Shown here one piece after another: positions 1 to 5,528 of a DNA stretch of 8,993 bases (its first letter is position 1; every line of letters starts with the position of its first letter). The notes beneath the pieces were generated by a model. The model was not told the origin of the DNA. It ran no database searches and saw nothing but the letters and a program-made list of their open reading frames with translations. Both the position numbers and the translations under genes were made by a program. This stretch comes from an uncultured Ignavibacteriales bacterium (lineage in GTDB: Bacteria > Bacteroidota > Ignavibacteria > Ignavibacteriales > Ignavibacteriaceae), in NCBI GenBank assembly GCA_903915485.1, contig CAIWTC010000365.1, forward strand, positions 1-8,993, in the 5' to 3' direction.

Positions 1-1392
1 ATATTTCCAGTCAATATTTTTGTTTTCATTATTCCATAAAACTAATGGATGTCGGTAAGTTCTAAAATCACCCTGCACACCGACCGACTTCACAGGAAGC
101 AATTTACATCCAAGCCCGCACGCAAAGACATAATCCTGAATTTCTTTCAATGCTTCTTTCTCATCATCAATGGCATCAGCATTATTATTAATTAATATCC
201 TTATAGCCAATCCCGGTCCGGGGAACGGTCTTCTGTTTACCATATCTGCAGGCAGTCCAAGCGCATGACCAAGTTTTCTTACTTCGTCTTTATAAAGTTC
301 GCATAAAGGTTCAAGAACTTTCCCTTCACTCATCAAGTCTTCAATTTCCTGCACGCGGTTGTGATGTGTTTTAATTTTACTCGATTGCTTCGTTGCGCCG
401 CTCTCTATCGTATCGGGATAAATTGTTCCCTGCACAAGCATCCAGTCATCTTGATTTATTTCCAAATTCTTCAATGCACCGTGCATTGCTTCGACGAATA
501 ACGCGCCAATGATTTTCCGCTTCTCTTCAGGCTCACTCACATCTTTTAATGAATCGAAATAGCGTTCACTTGCATCCATAAGTATAACATTCTTCCATCC
601 CGCACGCTCTGCAAATGCCATTACCGAGGCCGATTCGTTAAGCCGCATGAATCCGGTATCGATATGAACCGCATAAACTGATTCATTACCAACCGCCGCA
701 ACACATGCCGACATCGCAACGAGCGAATCCACTCCGCCGGAAAGAAGCAATAGAAGTTTTTTGCCTTTGGATTTAGTTCTGATGTCATCGAGCAGATAAT
801 TCTTGTATGAGTTTATATCCCAGTTTTTTTCTTTCGAACATAAATCAGAAAAATTCTGCAGCAGCGTAAATCCCATACTGCTGTGTGTAACCTCCGGATG
901 AAACTGCAATCCAAAAACGGGTAAAGTTTTATGCTCATAAGCAGCAATGGGAGTGTCTATGGTTGAAGCAGTAGTCTTGAATTCATCCGGCAGTTCCACA
1001 ACACTATCTGCATGACTCATCCATACTTTTTGATGGAGTGATGCATTCACAAATAATGCACCGTCTCCGGATGGCACTAACTCTGTCGCGCCATATTCAG
1101 GCGCTGCAAGCGATTCAACCTTCCCTCCGCACATGGATGCAATCAACTGATGACCGTAGCATATTCCCAACAGCGGAACATTAAGTGAACGGATATCCAA
1201 ATCTATAGAAAGCGATTTCGATTCAGTAACAGAACGCGGTCCGCCGGAAAATATTATTCCGCATATTCCGGAATCATCCAATGAAAAATTCTCGGGATAT
1301 ACAATTTCACTGTATATGCCGGTCTCTCGGATTCTCCGAGCAATCAAATGCGTATATTGTCCGCCGAAATCTACTACCGTAATTTTTTTCAT
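1..1392 (-). CDS. guaA: GMP synthase (glutamine-hydrolysing), 3' end cut by window
   Basis: Converts XMP to GMP with ATP and glutamine in the cytoplasm, the last step of GMP synthesis. I translated the minus strand from the ATG at 1392; the frame stays open for all 464 codons to base 1, so the C-terminus lies outside (the family is usually about 510-525 residues). Seen: an N-terminal class I glutamine amidotransferase opening with DFGGQYTHLIARRIRE (residues 8-23), nucleophile Cys78 in GICYGHQ, and His165/Glu167 in FHPEV; then the ATP-pyrophosphatase P-loop SGGVDS at 218-223, DTGFMRLNE, and RPFPGPGLAIRIL near 388. The dimerisation domain begins and reads VGVQGDFRTYRHP at the cut. DFGGQYT replaces the usual DFGSQYT. 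There is no clear Shine-Dalgarno before the ATG. It lies downstream of guaB on the same strand, but 382 bp away, so co-transcription is likely though not certain. Confidence 0.96.
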   Translation of the reverse strand, partial: MKKITVVDFGGQYTHLIARRIRETGIYSEIVYPENFSLDDSGICGIIFSGGPRSVTESKSLSIDLDIRSLNVPLLGICYGHQLIASMCGGKVESLAAPEYGATELVPSGDGALFVNASLHQKVWMSHADSVVELPDEFKTTASTIDTPIAAYEHKTLPVFGLQFHPEVTHSSMGFTLLQNFSDLCSKEKNWDINSYKNYLLDDIRTKSKGKKLLLLLSGGVDSLVAMSACVAAVGNESVYAVHIDTGFMRLNESASVMAFAERAGWKNVILMDASERYFDSLKDVSEPEEKRKIIGALFVEAMHGALKNLEINQDDWMLVQGTIYPDTIESGATKQSSKIKTHHNRVQEIEDLMSEGKVLEPLCELYKDEVRKLGHALGLPADMVNRRPFPGPGLAIRILINNNADAIDDEKEALKEIQDYVFACGLGCKLLPVKSVGVQGDFRTYRHPLVLWNNENKNIDWKY

Positions 1393-1438
1393 TTTATATC
1401 TGCTTTGTCTATCCTAAATCTGTTTGAATCTAATTGTA

Positions 1439-1477
1439 GGGCGAAACTCCCCACAGGGCCCTGCGAGAGTTTGGCCC
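1439..1477. repeat. GC-rich inverted repeat in the guaA leader
   Basis: Arms GGGCGAAACTC (1439-1449) and GAGTTTGGCCC (1467-1477) pair over 10 of 11 positions (one G/G mismatch), enclosing the perfect palindrome CAGGGCCCTG (1454-1463). It lies 46 bp upstream of the guaA start codon. On the plus strand it is followed by a T-run (about 1485-1490); on the minus strand, the direction of guaA transcription, no T-run follows. It could be a leader stem-loop of guaA, a terminator for plus-strand transcripts, or another interspersed element. Function unknown. Confidence 0.55.
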
Positions 1478-1545
1478 TCGTTAATTTTTTGTTGCGCAAT
1501 CACACCCAGGAACAACCACAAGATGATTATCCCCATATGTGTTAT

Positions 1546-1571
1546 ATGCCGTTGGGCATTATATGTTTGTA
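1546..1571 (+). repeat. Hairpin-plus-tail repeat unit 1
   Basis: Small stem ATGCC/GGCAT around GTTG (1546-1559), followed by the tail TATATGTTTGTA. The same plan, a 5-bp hairpin followed by an ATGTTTGTA-like tail, recurs in the units at 1599-1624, 1642-1668 and 1693-1719. Hairpin centres are about 52-56 nt apart. Hairpin-plus-tail interspersed repeats of this sort are, from memory, frequent in Bacteroidota-type genomes; that link is unverified. Confidence 0.5.
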
Positions 1572-1598
1572 AAAAAACGCTGCCACGACATTTGATAT

Positions 1599-1624
1599 TT
1601 CCCCTAGGGAATTTATGTTTTCAG
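1599..1624 (+). repeat. Hairpin-plus-tail repeat unit 2
   Basis: Stem TTCCC/GGGAA around CTA (1599-1611; the core CCCTAGGG is a perfect palindrome), followed by TTATGTTTTCAG, a diverged form of the tail in unit 1. Its centre is about 52 nt from that of unit 1, in the same orientation. Not part of any convincing coding frame. Confidence 0.45.
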
Positions 1625-1641
1625 TTTTTACATTTAAAAAT

Positions 1642-1668
1642 CATGATACATATATTTCCTACTGAAAA
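1642..1668 (-). repeat. Hairpin-plus-tail repeat unit 3 (degenerate)
   Basis: On the minus strand: a weak stem TTTC/GAAA around AGTAG, followed by TATATGTATCATG. It is recognised mainly by its spacing (centre about 56 nt from unit 2 and 52 nt from unit 4) and by the ATATGTA tail. It is the least certain of the four units. Confidence 0.35.
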
Positions 1669-1692
1669 TAATTAATACGCAGGCCAACATTA

Positions 1693-1719
1693 GCTACAAA
1701 CATTTATTCCCTACGGGAA
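1693..1719 (-). repeat. Hairpin-plus-tail repeat unit 4
   Basis: On the minus strand: stem TTCCC/GGGAA around GTA, followed by TAAATGTTTGTAGC, the best-preserved tail of the set. Its stem is identical to that of unit 2 but it is inverted, so units 1-2 and 3-4 face each other. Confidence 0.5.
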
Positions 1720-1731
1720 ATACGAAGGTTT

Positions 1732-1766
1732 CACACATTCTACACAACTGGTGTATCATTTGTGTG
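1732..1766 (-). terminator. guaB: Stem-loop just after guaB, possible 3' end or mRNA stabiliser
   Basis: CACACA (1732-1737) pairs with TGTGTG (1761-1766) and TACAC (1741-1745) with GTGTA (1751-1755), giving an interrupted 11-bp stem that begins 8 nt after the guaB stop codon. There is no T-run downstream on the minus strand, so it is a poor intrinsic terminator. An RNA-stabilising or attenuating stem-loop between guaB and guaA is equally possible. Confidence 0.35.
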
Positions 1767-1774
1767 CAGTAAAA

Positions 1775-3265
1775 TCAATACCCCTCGGAATCCGGGTAAC
1801 TGCTCTTATCGGGCATGAAGATATCGTGCACCTTTCCTTCGCGGATTGACAGGGCCGATACAACTTCAAGCTGTGCATTTGCATGAAGCTGCGCTATGTC
1901 GGAAACTCCGCAAGTGGAAAGCGTTGACTTTATTTTTGATATTGTTACATCAAGCGAGTCCTTCAGTCTGCCGGCGTACTCTACAAAACCTTCCACACCT
2001 TCTGCAAACTTTGATTGACTGTAACGGTTCTCATGCCACTCGCGCGCACGGTTGGAGCCTTCGCCCCAATACGGTTTCATTATCCTGTCATTGATAATTA
2101 TTTTTTCCGTCGGTGATTCTTCCATTCTTGCAAAGTATCTACCCATCATGATATAGTCCGCACCCAGAGCTAGTGCAACTGATATATCCTTGCTGTTACC
2201 TATTCCGCCGTCCGCACAAATGGGGATGTACTTTCCTGTTTCTGCAAAATATTTATCGCGCTCCTGTGCTGTCTTCATAATTGCAGTCGCTAACCCTCGC
2301 CCGGTTCCTTTCTGCTCTTGAGTAATACATATTGAACCGGAGCCCATGCCGACCTTAACCGCAGCCGCACCGTTCTCAACCAAAAACCTAAATCCTTCGG
2401 CAGTGACTACATTACCTGCAACTACGGGTGTATCCGGGAAATTACTTGTTATCCATTTAATAGTTTCTTTTTGAAACTCGGAGTAACCATCAGAAGAATC
2501 AATGCATAGAATATCAGCCCCCTCATTTACAAGTGCGGGAACTCTCTCCTTGTAATCATGCGTGTTGATAGCCGCACCGCAAAGCAGTCGTTTTTTTTCA
2601 TCTACAACCTGTGCGGGATTATCCAAGTGGTCGTAAATATCTTTTCTGAAAACGAGTGAACTTAATTTTCCGTTTGAGTCAAGTATAGGCAGCACCGACT
2701 GATGACTTTCCATCAACAGAGAATTTGCAGACTTCAAATTAGTTATCCCGGTTCCCGTAACAAGCGATTGCTTAGGAATCATGCGGTCGCTGACGCTCAT
2801 CTCTCTGTGAGAATTAATATCATAATCATTGCGGGTGATTATACCCAGGAATTTTTCTTCATCATCCACTACGGGAAATGTGTTGAAGCCATGCTCAGTC
2901 CTGAGTTGATGAAGCCGTTCAATGCTGGTGTTTTTATTAACGGTGTGCGGAGTTACGAATCCTGCCTTGTGATGTTTCACCGCGCGCATCATTGCTGTTT
3001 GCGACTCAATCGACTGCGAGCAAAACAGAAATGATATACCTCCGGCTTTTGCCAATTCAATCGCCATCTTAGCGCCTGAGACTGACTGCATCGCAGCGGA
3101 AACAACGGGTATATTGATTTCATATTTTGTAGATGAATGACTAGTGTAAACAAGCGGAGTGCGCAGGGAGATGTGTTCGGATATCGATTCGGAAGTAGTA
3201 TAACCCGGCAGAAGCCGGAATTCCATCAATGTCCTGGATGGTTCGGTTGAAATGAATTGTGCCAT
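1775..3265 (-). CDS. guaB: Inosine-5'-monophosphate dehydrogenase
   Basis: Oxidises IMP to XMP with NAD+, the first committed step to GMP; a cytoplasmic TIM-barrel enzyme, normally a tetramer. 496 residues, the usual length. Seen: N-terminal EPSRTLMEF typical of family starts; a tandem CBS-domain (Bateman) insert at about 101-215; NAD-site DSSDG at 256-260; the active-site loop GMGSGSICITQEQKGTGRG with catalytic Cys313; phosphate-site ADGGIG from 351 and MMGRYFAR at 373-380; flap YWGEGSNRAREW at 399-410; and the Arg414-Tyr415 pair expected to activate water. The loop sequence ICITQEQKGTGRG resembles the clostridial/protozoan-type IMPDH subgroup rather than the E. coli SICTTR type. The start ATG has only a weak AAAGAGA upstream. 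guaA follows on the same strand after 382 bp. An adenylate/guanylate-responsive role of the CBS pair is family knowledge, not shown here. Confidence 0.96.
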   Translation of the reverse strand: MAQFISTEPSRTLMEFRLLPGYTTSESISEHISLRTPLVYTSHSSTKYEINIPVVSAAMQSVSGAKMAIELAKAGGISFLFCSQSIESQTAMMRAVKHHKAGFVTPHTVNKNTSIERLHQLRTEHGFNTFPVVDDEEKFLGIITRNDYDINSHREMSVSDRMIPKQSLVTGTGITNLKSANSLLMESHQSVLPILDSNGKLSSLVFRKDIYDHLDNPAQVVDEKKRLLCGAAINTHDYKERVPALVNEGADILCIDSSDGYSEFQKETIKWITSNFPDTPVVAGNVVTAEGFRFLVENGAAAVKVGMGSGSICITQEQKGTGRGLATAIMKTAQERDKYFAETGKYIPICADGGIGNSKDISVALALGADYIMMGRYFARMEESPTEKIIINDRIMKPYWGEGSNRAREWHENRYSQSKFAEGVEGFVEYAGRLKDSLDVTISKIKSTLSTCGVSDIAQLHANAQLEVVSALSIREGKVHDIFMPDKSSYPDSEGY

Positions 3266-3300
3266 AAATCTCTTTAAATAATTAAAGTAAATTGGTTTAA

Positions 3301-3331
3301 CTAAATTAGTAATTTTATTAATTAAGTCAAA
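3301..3331 (-). promoter_or_regulatory. Candidate Bacteroidota-type promoter of guaB
   Basis: On the minus strand, TTTGAC (3326-3331) is followed after a 19-nt gap by TAATTTAG (3301-3308), a 7-of-8 match to the Bacteroidota -7 element TAnnTTTG with its -33 TTTG. A start point near 3295 would leave a leader of about 30 nt before the guaB ATG. Assigned by pattern only. A 12-bp perfect palindrome GTATAATTATAC (3357-3368) lies just upstream and could be an operator for guaB or the divergent gene, but AT-rich palindromes also arise by chance. Confidence 0.42.
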
Positions 3332-3495
3332 GGCATTATTTTTTTAAGTAAATAAGGTATAATTATACATAAACTTAATTAATAAGGGAAAGATGCGGAA
3401 TGGAACTATTCTCGAGTACCCCTTGTTTTTTAGACAAATGAACTTACTATTAAATATTAGTTAAATTACAAATTTTATTAACAGTGAAAGATAAT

Positions 3496-3858
3496 ATGAA
3501 ATCACAAAAAATAACATATTGGGTTACAACTTCAATCGTCGCTTTGATGATGTTAATGTCCGGTCCTATGTATTTTGTTTCACCTGAAGCAATCGAAGGA
3601 TTTAGAAAAATCGGCTTTCCTGATTTCTTCCGTATGGAATTAGGTGCCGCTAAAGTAATCGGAGCATTAGTCCTACTAATCCCGATGATTCCCTCCAGAA
3701 TAAAAGAGTGGGCATATGCTGGATTCGGAATAACATTCATCTCCGCATTCATCGCGCACTTAGCATCAGGTGACCCTATGTCAAAAGCAATAGCACCAAT
3801 AGTGGTATTAGCAGTCCTTGCAGTATCAAATGTTACATATCATAAATTGAATAAGTAA
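3496..3858 (+). CDS. DoxX-like family membrane protein
   Basis: A small integral membrane protein of the DoxX-like type (related to DoxX/YphA proteins). Its biochemical role is not settled; members are often linked to redox or stress functions. The 120-residue product has four predicted membrane spans: about 8-28 (WVTTSIVALMMLMSGPMYFV), 48-65 (ELGAAKVIGALVLLIPM), 71-91 (WAYAGFGITFISAFIAHL) and 98-115 (IAPIVVLAVLAVSNVTY). The family-typical patterns KITYW...MMLMSGPMY, GFPDFFRMELGAAKVIGA and KEWAYAGF are present. I prefer the ATG at 3496 because related proteins begin MK.QKI.YW and a weak GAAAG lies before it; an in-frame GTG at 3484 would add four residues. It is divergent from guaB, followed by a strong inverted repeat, and appears to be a single-gene transcript. 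Confidence 0.85.
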   Translation: MKSQKITYWVTTSIVALMMLMSGPMYFVSPEAIEGFRKIGFPDFFRMELGAAKVIGALVLLIPMIPSRIKEWAYAGFGITFISAFIAHLASGDPMSKAIAPIVVLAVLAVSNVTYHKLNK

Positions 3859-3867
3859 ACCCCATTG

Positions 3868-3907
3868 AACTGAAACCACCCCGAAACTTATCAGGGTGGT
3901 TTCAGTT
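3868..3907 (+). terminator. Strong inverted repeat after the DoxX-like gene
   Basis: Perfect 14-bp stem, AACTGAAACCACCC (3868-3881) with GGGTGGTTTCAGTT (3894-3907), around a 12-nt loop, starting 9 nt after the stop codon. The position and stem strength indicate a transcription terminator. The T-rich tract after it is short, so it may be a factor-assisted or RNA-stabilising stem rather than a classic intrinsic terminator. Confidence 0.7.
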
Positions 3908-3970
3908 AGCACCTGAATTGAATTCTTCACGAAACTAATCTTTCCCATTAACACACCAATTCAGAGCATG

Positions 3971-3993
3971 TTGAACAACTCATCCTTCTCATT
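3971..3993 (+). repeat. 23-nt repeat X, copy 1
   Basis: Matches the reverse complement of 4242-4264 at 21 of 23 positions (core ACAACTCAT.CTTCTCATT). It overlaps the first 3 nt of the 44-nt repeat copy at 3991-4034. Confidence 0.75.
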
Positions 3994-4034
3994 AACACCC
4001 CGACCCGTCTGTCTCGGGCAGGTTTATCGGGGTG
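3991..4034 (+). repeat. 44-nt hairpin repeat Y, copy 1
   Basis: Matches the reverse complement of 4265-4308 at 41 of 44 positions. Internally it folds: CACCCCGA (3996-4003) pairs with TCGGGGTG (4027-4034), enclosing a smaller CCCG/CGGG stem (4004-4007, 4015-4018). It looks like a REP-type interspersed element; it has no terminator T-run. Confidence 0.8.
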
Positions 4035-4060
4035 AAAAATGTAAGATGCGAATGTAGTGC

Positions 4061-4076
4061 AACCGTTTTAACGGTT
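4061..4076. repeat. AACCGTT hairpin, copy 1
   Basis: AACCGTT TT AACGGTT, a 7-bp inverted repeat with a 2-nt centre. A second member lies at 4191-4208. Short symmetric motifs of this sort recur in intergenic DNA of Bacteroidota-like genomes (from memory); no function is assigned. Confidence 0.55.
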
Positions 4077-4190
4077 TCATACAGGTATGAGTGTCATCTA
4101 GGATATATAACACAACTCTATTTCCTTTAAGAAAACTACTTCACTCACCATTTTCTCACACACATTTCAATCGCGCCAAGCTTAAGTGAT

Positions 4191-4208
4191 AAACCGTTGA
4201 AACGGTTT
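4191..4208. repeat. AACCGTT hairpin, copy 2
   Basis: AAACCGTT GA AACGGTTT, an 8-bp perfect inverted repeat around GA. Same family as 4061-4076, lying 130 nt away within the space bounded by the 44-nt repeats. Confidence 0.55.
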
Positions 4209-4241
4209 TAACTTTGATTAGGTTTCACAATCACCCGGATG

Positions 4242-4264
4242 AATGAGAAGAATGAGTTGTGCAA
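4242..4264 (-). repeat. 23-nt repeat X, copy 2 (inverted)
   Basis: Inverted copy of 3971-3993 (21 of 23). It abuts 44-nt repeat copy 2. Because X and Y are each inverted but keep the order X-Y along the plus strand, the pair is not a simple inverted copy of a single X-Y unit. Confidence 0.75.
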
Positions 4265-4308
4265 CACTCCGATAAACCTACCCGAGACAGACGGGTCGGT
4301 GTGTTAAT
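4265..4308 (-). repeat. 44-nt hairpin repeat Y, copy 2 (inverted)
   Basis: Inverted copy of 3991-4034 with three differences. Its own outer stem (CACTCCGA with TCGGTGTG) carries one mismatch, so copy 1 is the better-preserved fold. The two copies bound 230 bp of non-coding DNA, and no target-site duplication is visible at the outer ends. Confidence 0.8.
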
Positions 4309-4366
4309 GGCATGCACTTAATACACCTTGAACACCTATATTGGAGGTTTCAAATTCTTTTCCGGA

Positions 4367-4396
4367 ACCTCGAAGATGTGATATTCTTGTAACACC
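4367..4396 (+). repeat. Hairpin-plus-tail tandem unit A
   Basis: Ends in GTGATATTCTTGTAACACC, then a shared CATCTTATCC. It repeats 50 nt later at 4416-4446 in a closer-to-consensus form. A stem GAGGTTTC (4344-4351) with GGAACCTC (4364-4371), containing one T/G wobble, precedes and overlaps it. The tail plan (AT-rich ...TTGTAA) resembles that of the units between guaB and guaA. Confidence 0.5.
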
Positions 4397-4415
4397 AACA
4401 TCTTATCCGCTTATA

Positions 4416-4446
4416 ACTCCGCAAGGAGTGACATTATTGTAACACC
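4416..4446 (+). repeat. Hairpin-plus-tail tandem unit B
   Basis: Stem ACTCC/GGAGT around GCAA (4416-4429), then GACATTATTGTAACACC and GGCATCTCATCC, matching unit A at an offset of 50 nt. It lies about 105 nt upstream of the sigma-factor gene. Confidence 0.55.
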
Positions 4447-4551
4447 CGGCATCTCATCCCTCCCCACAGAGAAATTTCTCAAAATATATTTCCAATCTCA
4501 TCCAACTTTTCATAAATTCCCGCATCTTTTATATAAACAATAATTGAATTA

Positions 4552-5061
4552 ATGGAAAACACCCGGTTATTTGCGTTCACGCAGATTTATAATCAGCACA
4601 AAAAAGCTGTTTATCACTACTCCCTCAAGATGACGGGCTACTGCTCATCAGCCGAGGATATTGTGCAGTGCGTTTTCCTTAAGCTTTACGAAAAATTTGA
4701 AACGATAAATAATTTCGACAGCATCAAATATTGGCTGATTAAAACAGCGCGCAATGAGGTTTACTCCCGCTCAAGAAATAAAATGAACGGTGCTAAAGAA
4801 TTTGATGAAGCTGACATATCTCAACCTATGGGAAATGTAGAAGCCGATTTCGAGATGAAGGAACTAAGCGGACTTATCAACGACGAACTTAATTTGCTTG
4901 AACCGGACTTCAGAGAAATTTACATTCTCCGCGAATACTCGGGACTAACCTACGATGAGATTGCAGGCGTTCTGAATATCTCCAAGGAACTTGTTAAAAG
5001 CAGACTTTATCAGATTAGAACAACATTAATAAAGAACATATCAAAAAAACTAAAAGACTAA
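4552..5061 (+). CDS. ECF-type RNA polymerase sigma factor (sigma-70 family)
   Basis: Directs RNA polymerase to a small regulon, normally held inactive by the membrane anti-sigma factor encoded next. 169 residues, typical of ECF sigmas, which keep only regions 2 and 4. Region 2 spans about 11-78, with AEDIVQCVFLKLYEKF (34-49; polymerase-core-binding helix) and YWLIKTARNEVYSRSR (60-75; -10 recognition and melting). Region 4 spans about 106-163: LLEPDFREIYILREYSGLTYDEIAGVLNIS followed by KELVKSRLYQIR, the -35 recognition helix-turn-helix. The start ATG has no Shine-Dalgarno, only AT-rich sequence. The next gene starts 2 nt after the stop, so translational coupling is likely. The regulon and inducing signal cannot be read from the window; no confident autoregulatory promoter was found. 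Confidence 0.93.
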   Translation: MENTRLFAFTQIYNQHKKAVYHYSLKMTGYCSSAEDIVQCVFLKLYEKFETINNFDSIKYWLIKTARNEVYSRSRNKMNGAKEFDEADISQPMGNVEADFEMKELSGLINDELNLLEPDFREIYILREYSGLTYDEIAGVLNISKELVKSRLYQIRTTLIKNISKKLKD

Positions 5062-5063
5062 TT

Positions 5064-5516
5064 ATGAACTGTACAGATTATCAAAATAGAATATTGGATT
5101 TTATAGACGGACAGTCCGCTGCGGATAACTTCAACGATGTATTTTTCCACCTCCCCGTTTGTGCTGAGTGCAGGGAATTTTTCCAAACGGCCGCTAAAGT
5201 TAACAGTGCTGTTTCCATACAAAAGGAAAGCTATCCCGCAAGTTTGGATATTAAGATTGCCGCTAACATCCCCGTGAATAGTAAACCTCTATTTGCAGGA
5301 GTACTCACTTACAGGATACCCGCATATTTCGCGGCTGCACTGCTGCTGATAATGATTTTTGCGGGACTGACCGCAATGAAAGAACTTAATTACTACCGGA
5401 GTTCGCTGGAAAGAACTTCAATTCAACTTGATGAACAGATTCATAAAACAGAATTACTTTTCCACAGTCTGGCGCCTGTTGAAGTTACACCCGTAAAACA
5501 AAATTATTATTATTGA
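5064..5516 (+). CDS. Putative membrane-anchored zinc-finger anti-sigma factor
   Basis: Predicted to bind and sequester the ECF sigma factor encoded immediately upstream. The 150-residue product begins with a short cytoplasmic zinc-finger anti-sigma module: His29-x3-Cys33-x2-Cys36 in HLPVCAECREFF, with Cys3 a possible fourth ligand. One membrane span lies at about 85-105 (IPAYFAAALLLIMIFAGLTAM), followed by a short helical, coiled-coil-like periplasmic tail at 106-135 that could sense or recruit a partner. The stop of the sigma gene and this start are 2 nt apart, the usual sigma/anti-sigma arrangement. The function is inferred from the HxxxCxxC motif, topology and position; sequence similarity beyond the zinc motif is weak. 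Confidence 0.8.
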   Translation: MNCTDYQNRILDFIDGQSAADNFNDVFFHLPVCAECREFFQTAAKVNSAVSIQKESYPASLDIKIAANIPVNSKPLFAGVLTYRIPAYFAAALLLIMIFAGLTAMKELNYYRSSLERTSIQLDEQIHKTELLFHSLAPVEVTPVKQNYYY

Positions 5517-5528
5517 AAGGAACATAAA

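Larger units (their letters stand above)
3908..4551. other. Gene-free repeat island
   Basis: No convincing coding frame on either strand. It is filled by short repeats listed separately: a 44-nt inverted pair (3991-4034, 4265-4308), a 23-nt inverted pair next to them (3971-3993, 4242-4264), two AACCGTT-type hairpins (4061-4076, 4191-4208) and a ~50-nt tandem pair (4367-4396, 4416-4446). CATTAACACACC at about 3947 also recurs inverted at the outer end of the second 44-nt copy. The last ~90 bp, before the sigma gene, should hold its promoter, but I see no confident element and no Shine-Dalgarno. Confidence 0.6.

Noticed and set aside
1393..1480. Purine riboswitch in the guaA leader
   Set aside because: A stem-loop is present but I cannot find the three-way-junction core or its conserved loop sequences.
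1348..1675. Two short plus-strand open frames over the guaA start and the guaB-guaA spacer
   Set aside because: They overlap guaA or the hairpin repeats, show no recognisable domain and have atypical composition; best explained as chance frames.
1546..1719. CRISPR array suggested by the ~52-nt periodicity
   Set aside because: The repeated parts differ in sequence and orientation, are too short to be direct repeats, and no cas genes are present.
1846..3034. Plus-strand frames of 82 and 110 codons inside guaB
   Set aside because: Shadows of a strongly recognised IMP dehydrogenase on the minus strand.
3357..3368. GTATAATTATAC palindrome as an operator of its own
   Set aside because: A 12-bp palindrome made almost wholly of A and T in AT-rich intergenic DNA is weak evidence; mentioned only with the guaB promoter.
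3450..3752. Minus-strand 100-codon frame opposite the DoxX-like gene
   Set aside because: The plus-strand frame has four membrane spans and family motifs; the antisense frame has none.
3991..4308. Insertion sequence or MITE with terminal inverted repeats
   Set aside because: No transposase and no visible target-site duplication; each end is itself a hairpin repeat and the adjoining X repeats are permuted. Kept only as a repeat mosaic.
4500..4551. ECF-type autoregulatory promoter (AACTTTT near 4504) for the sigma operon
   Set aside because: The -35-like sequence has no matching -10 element at the proper spacing, so it is not listed.
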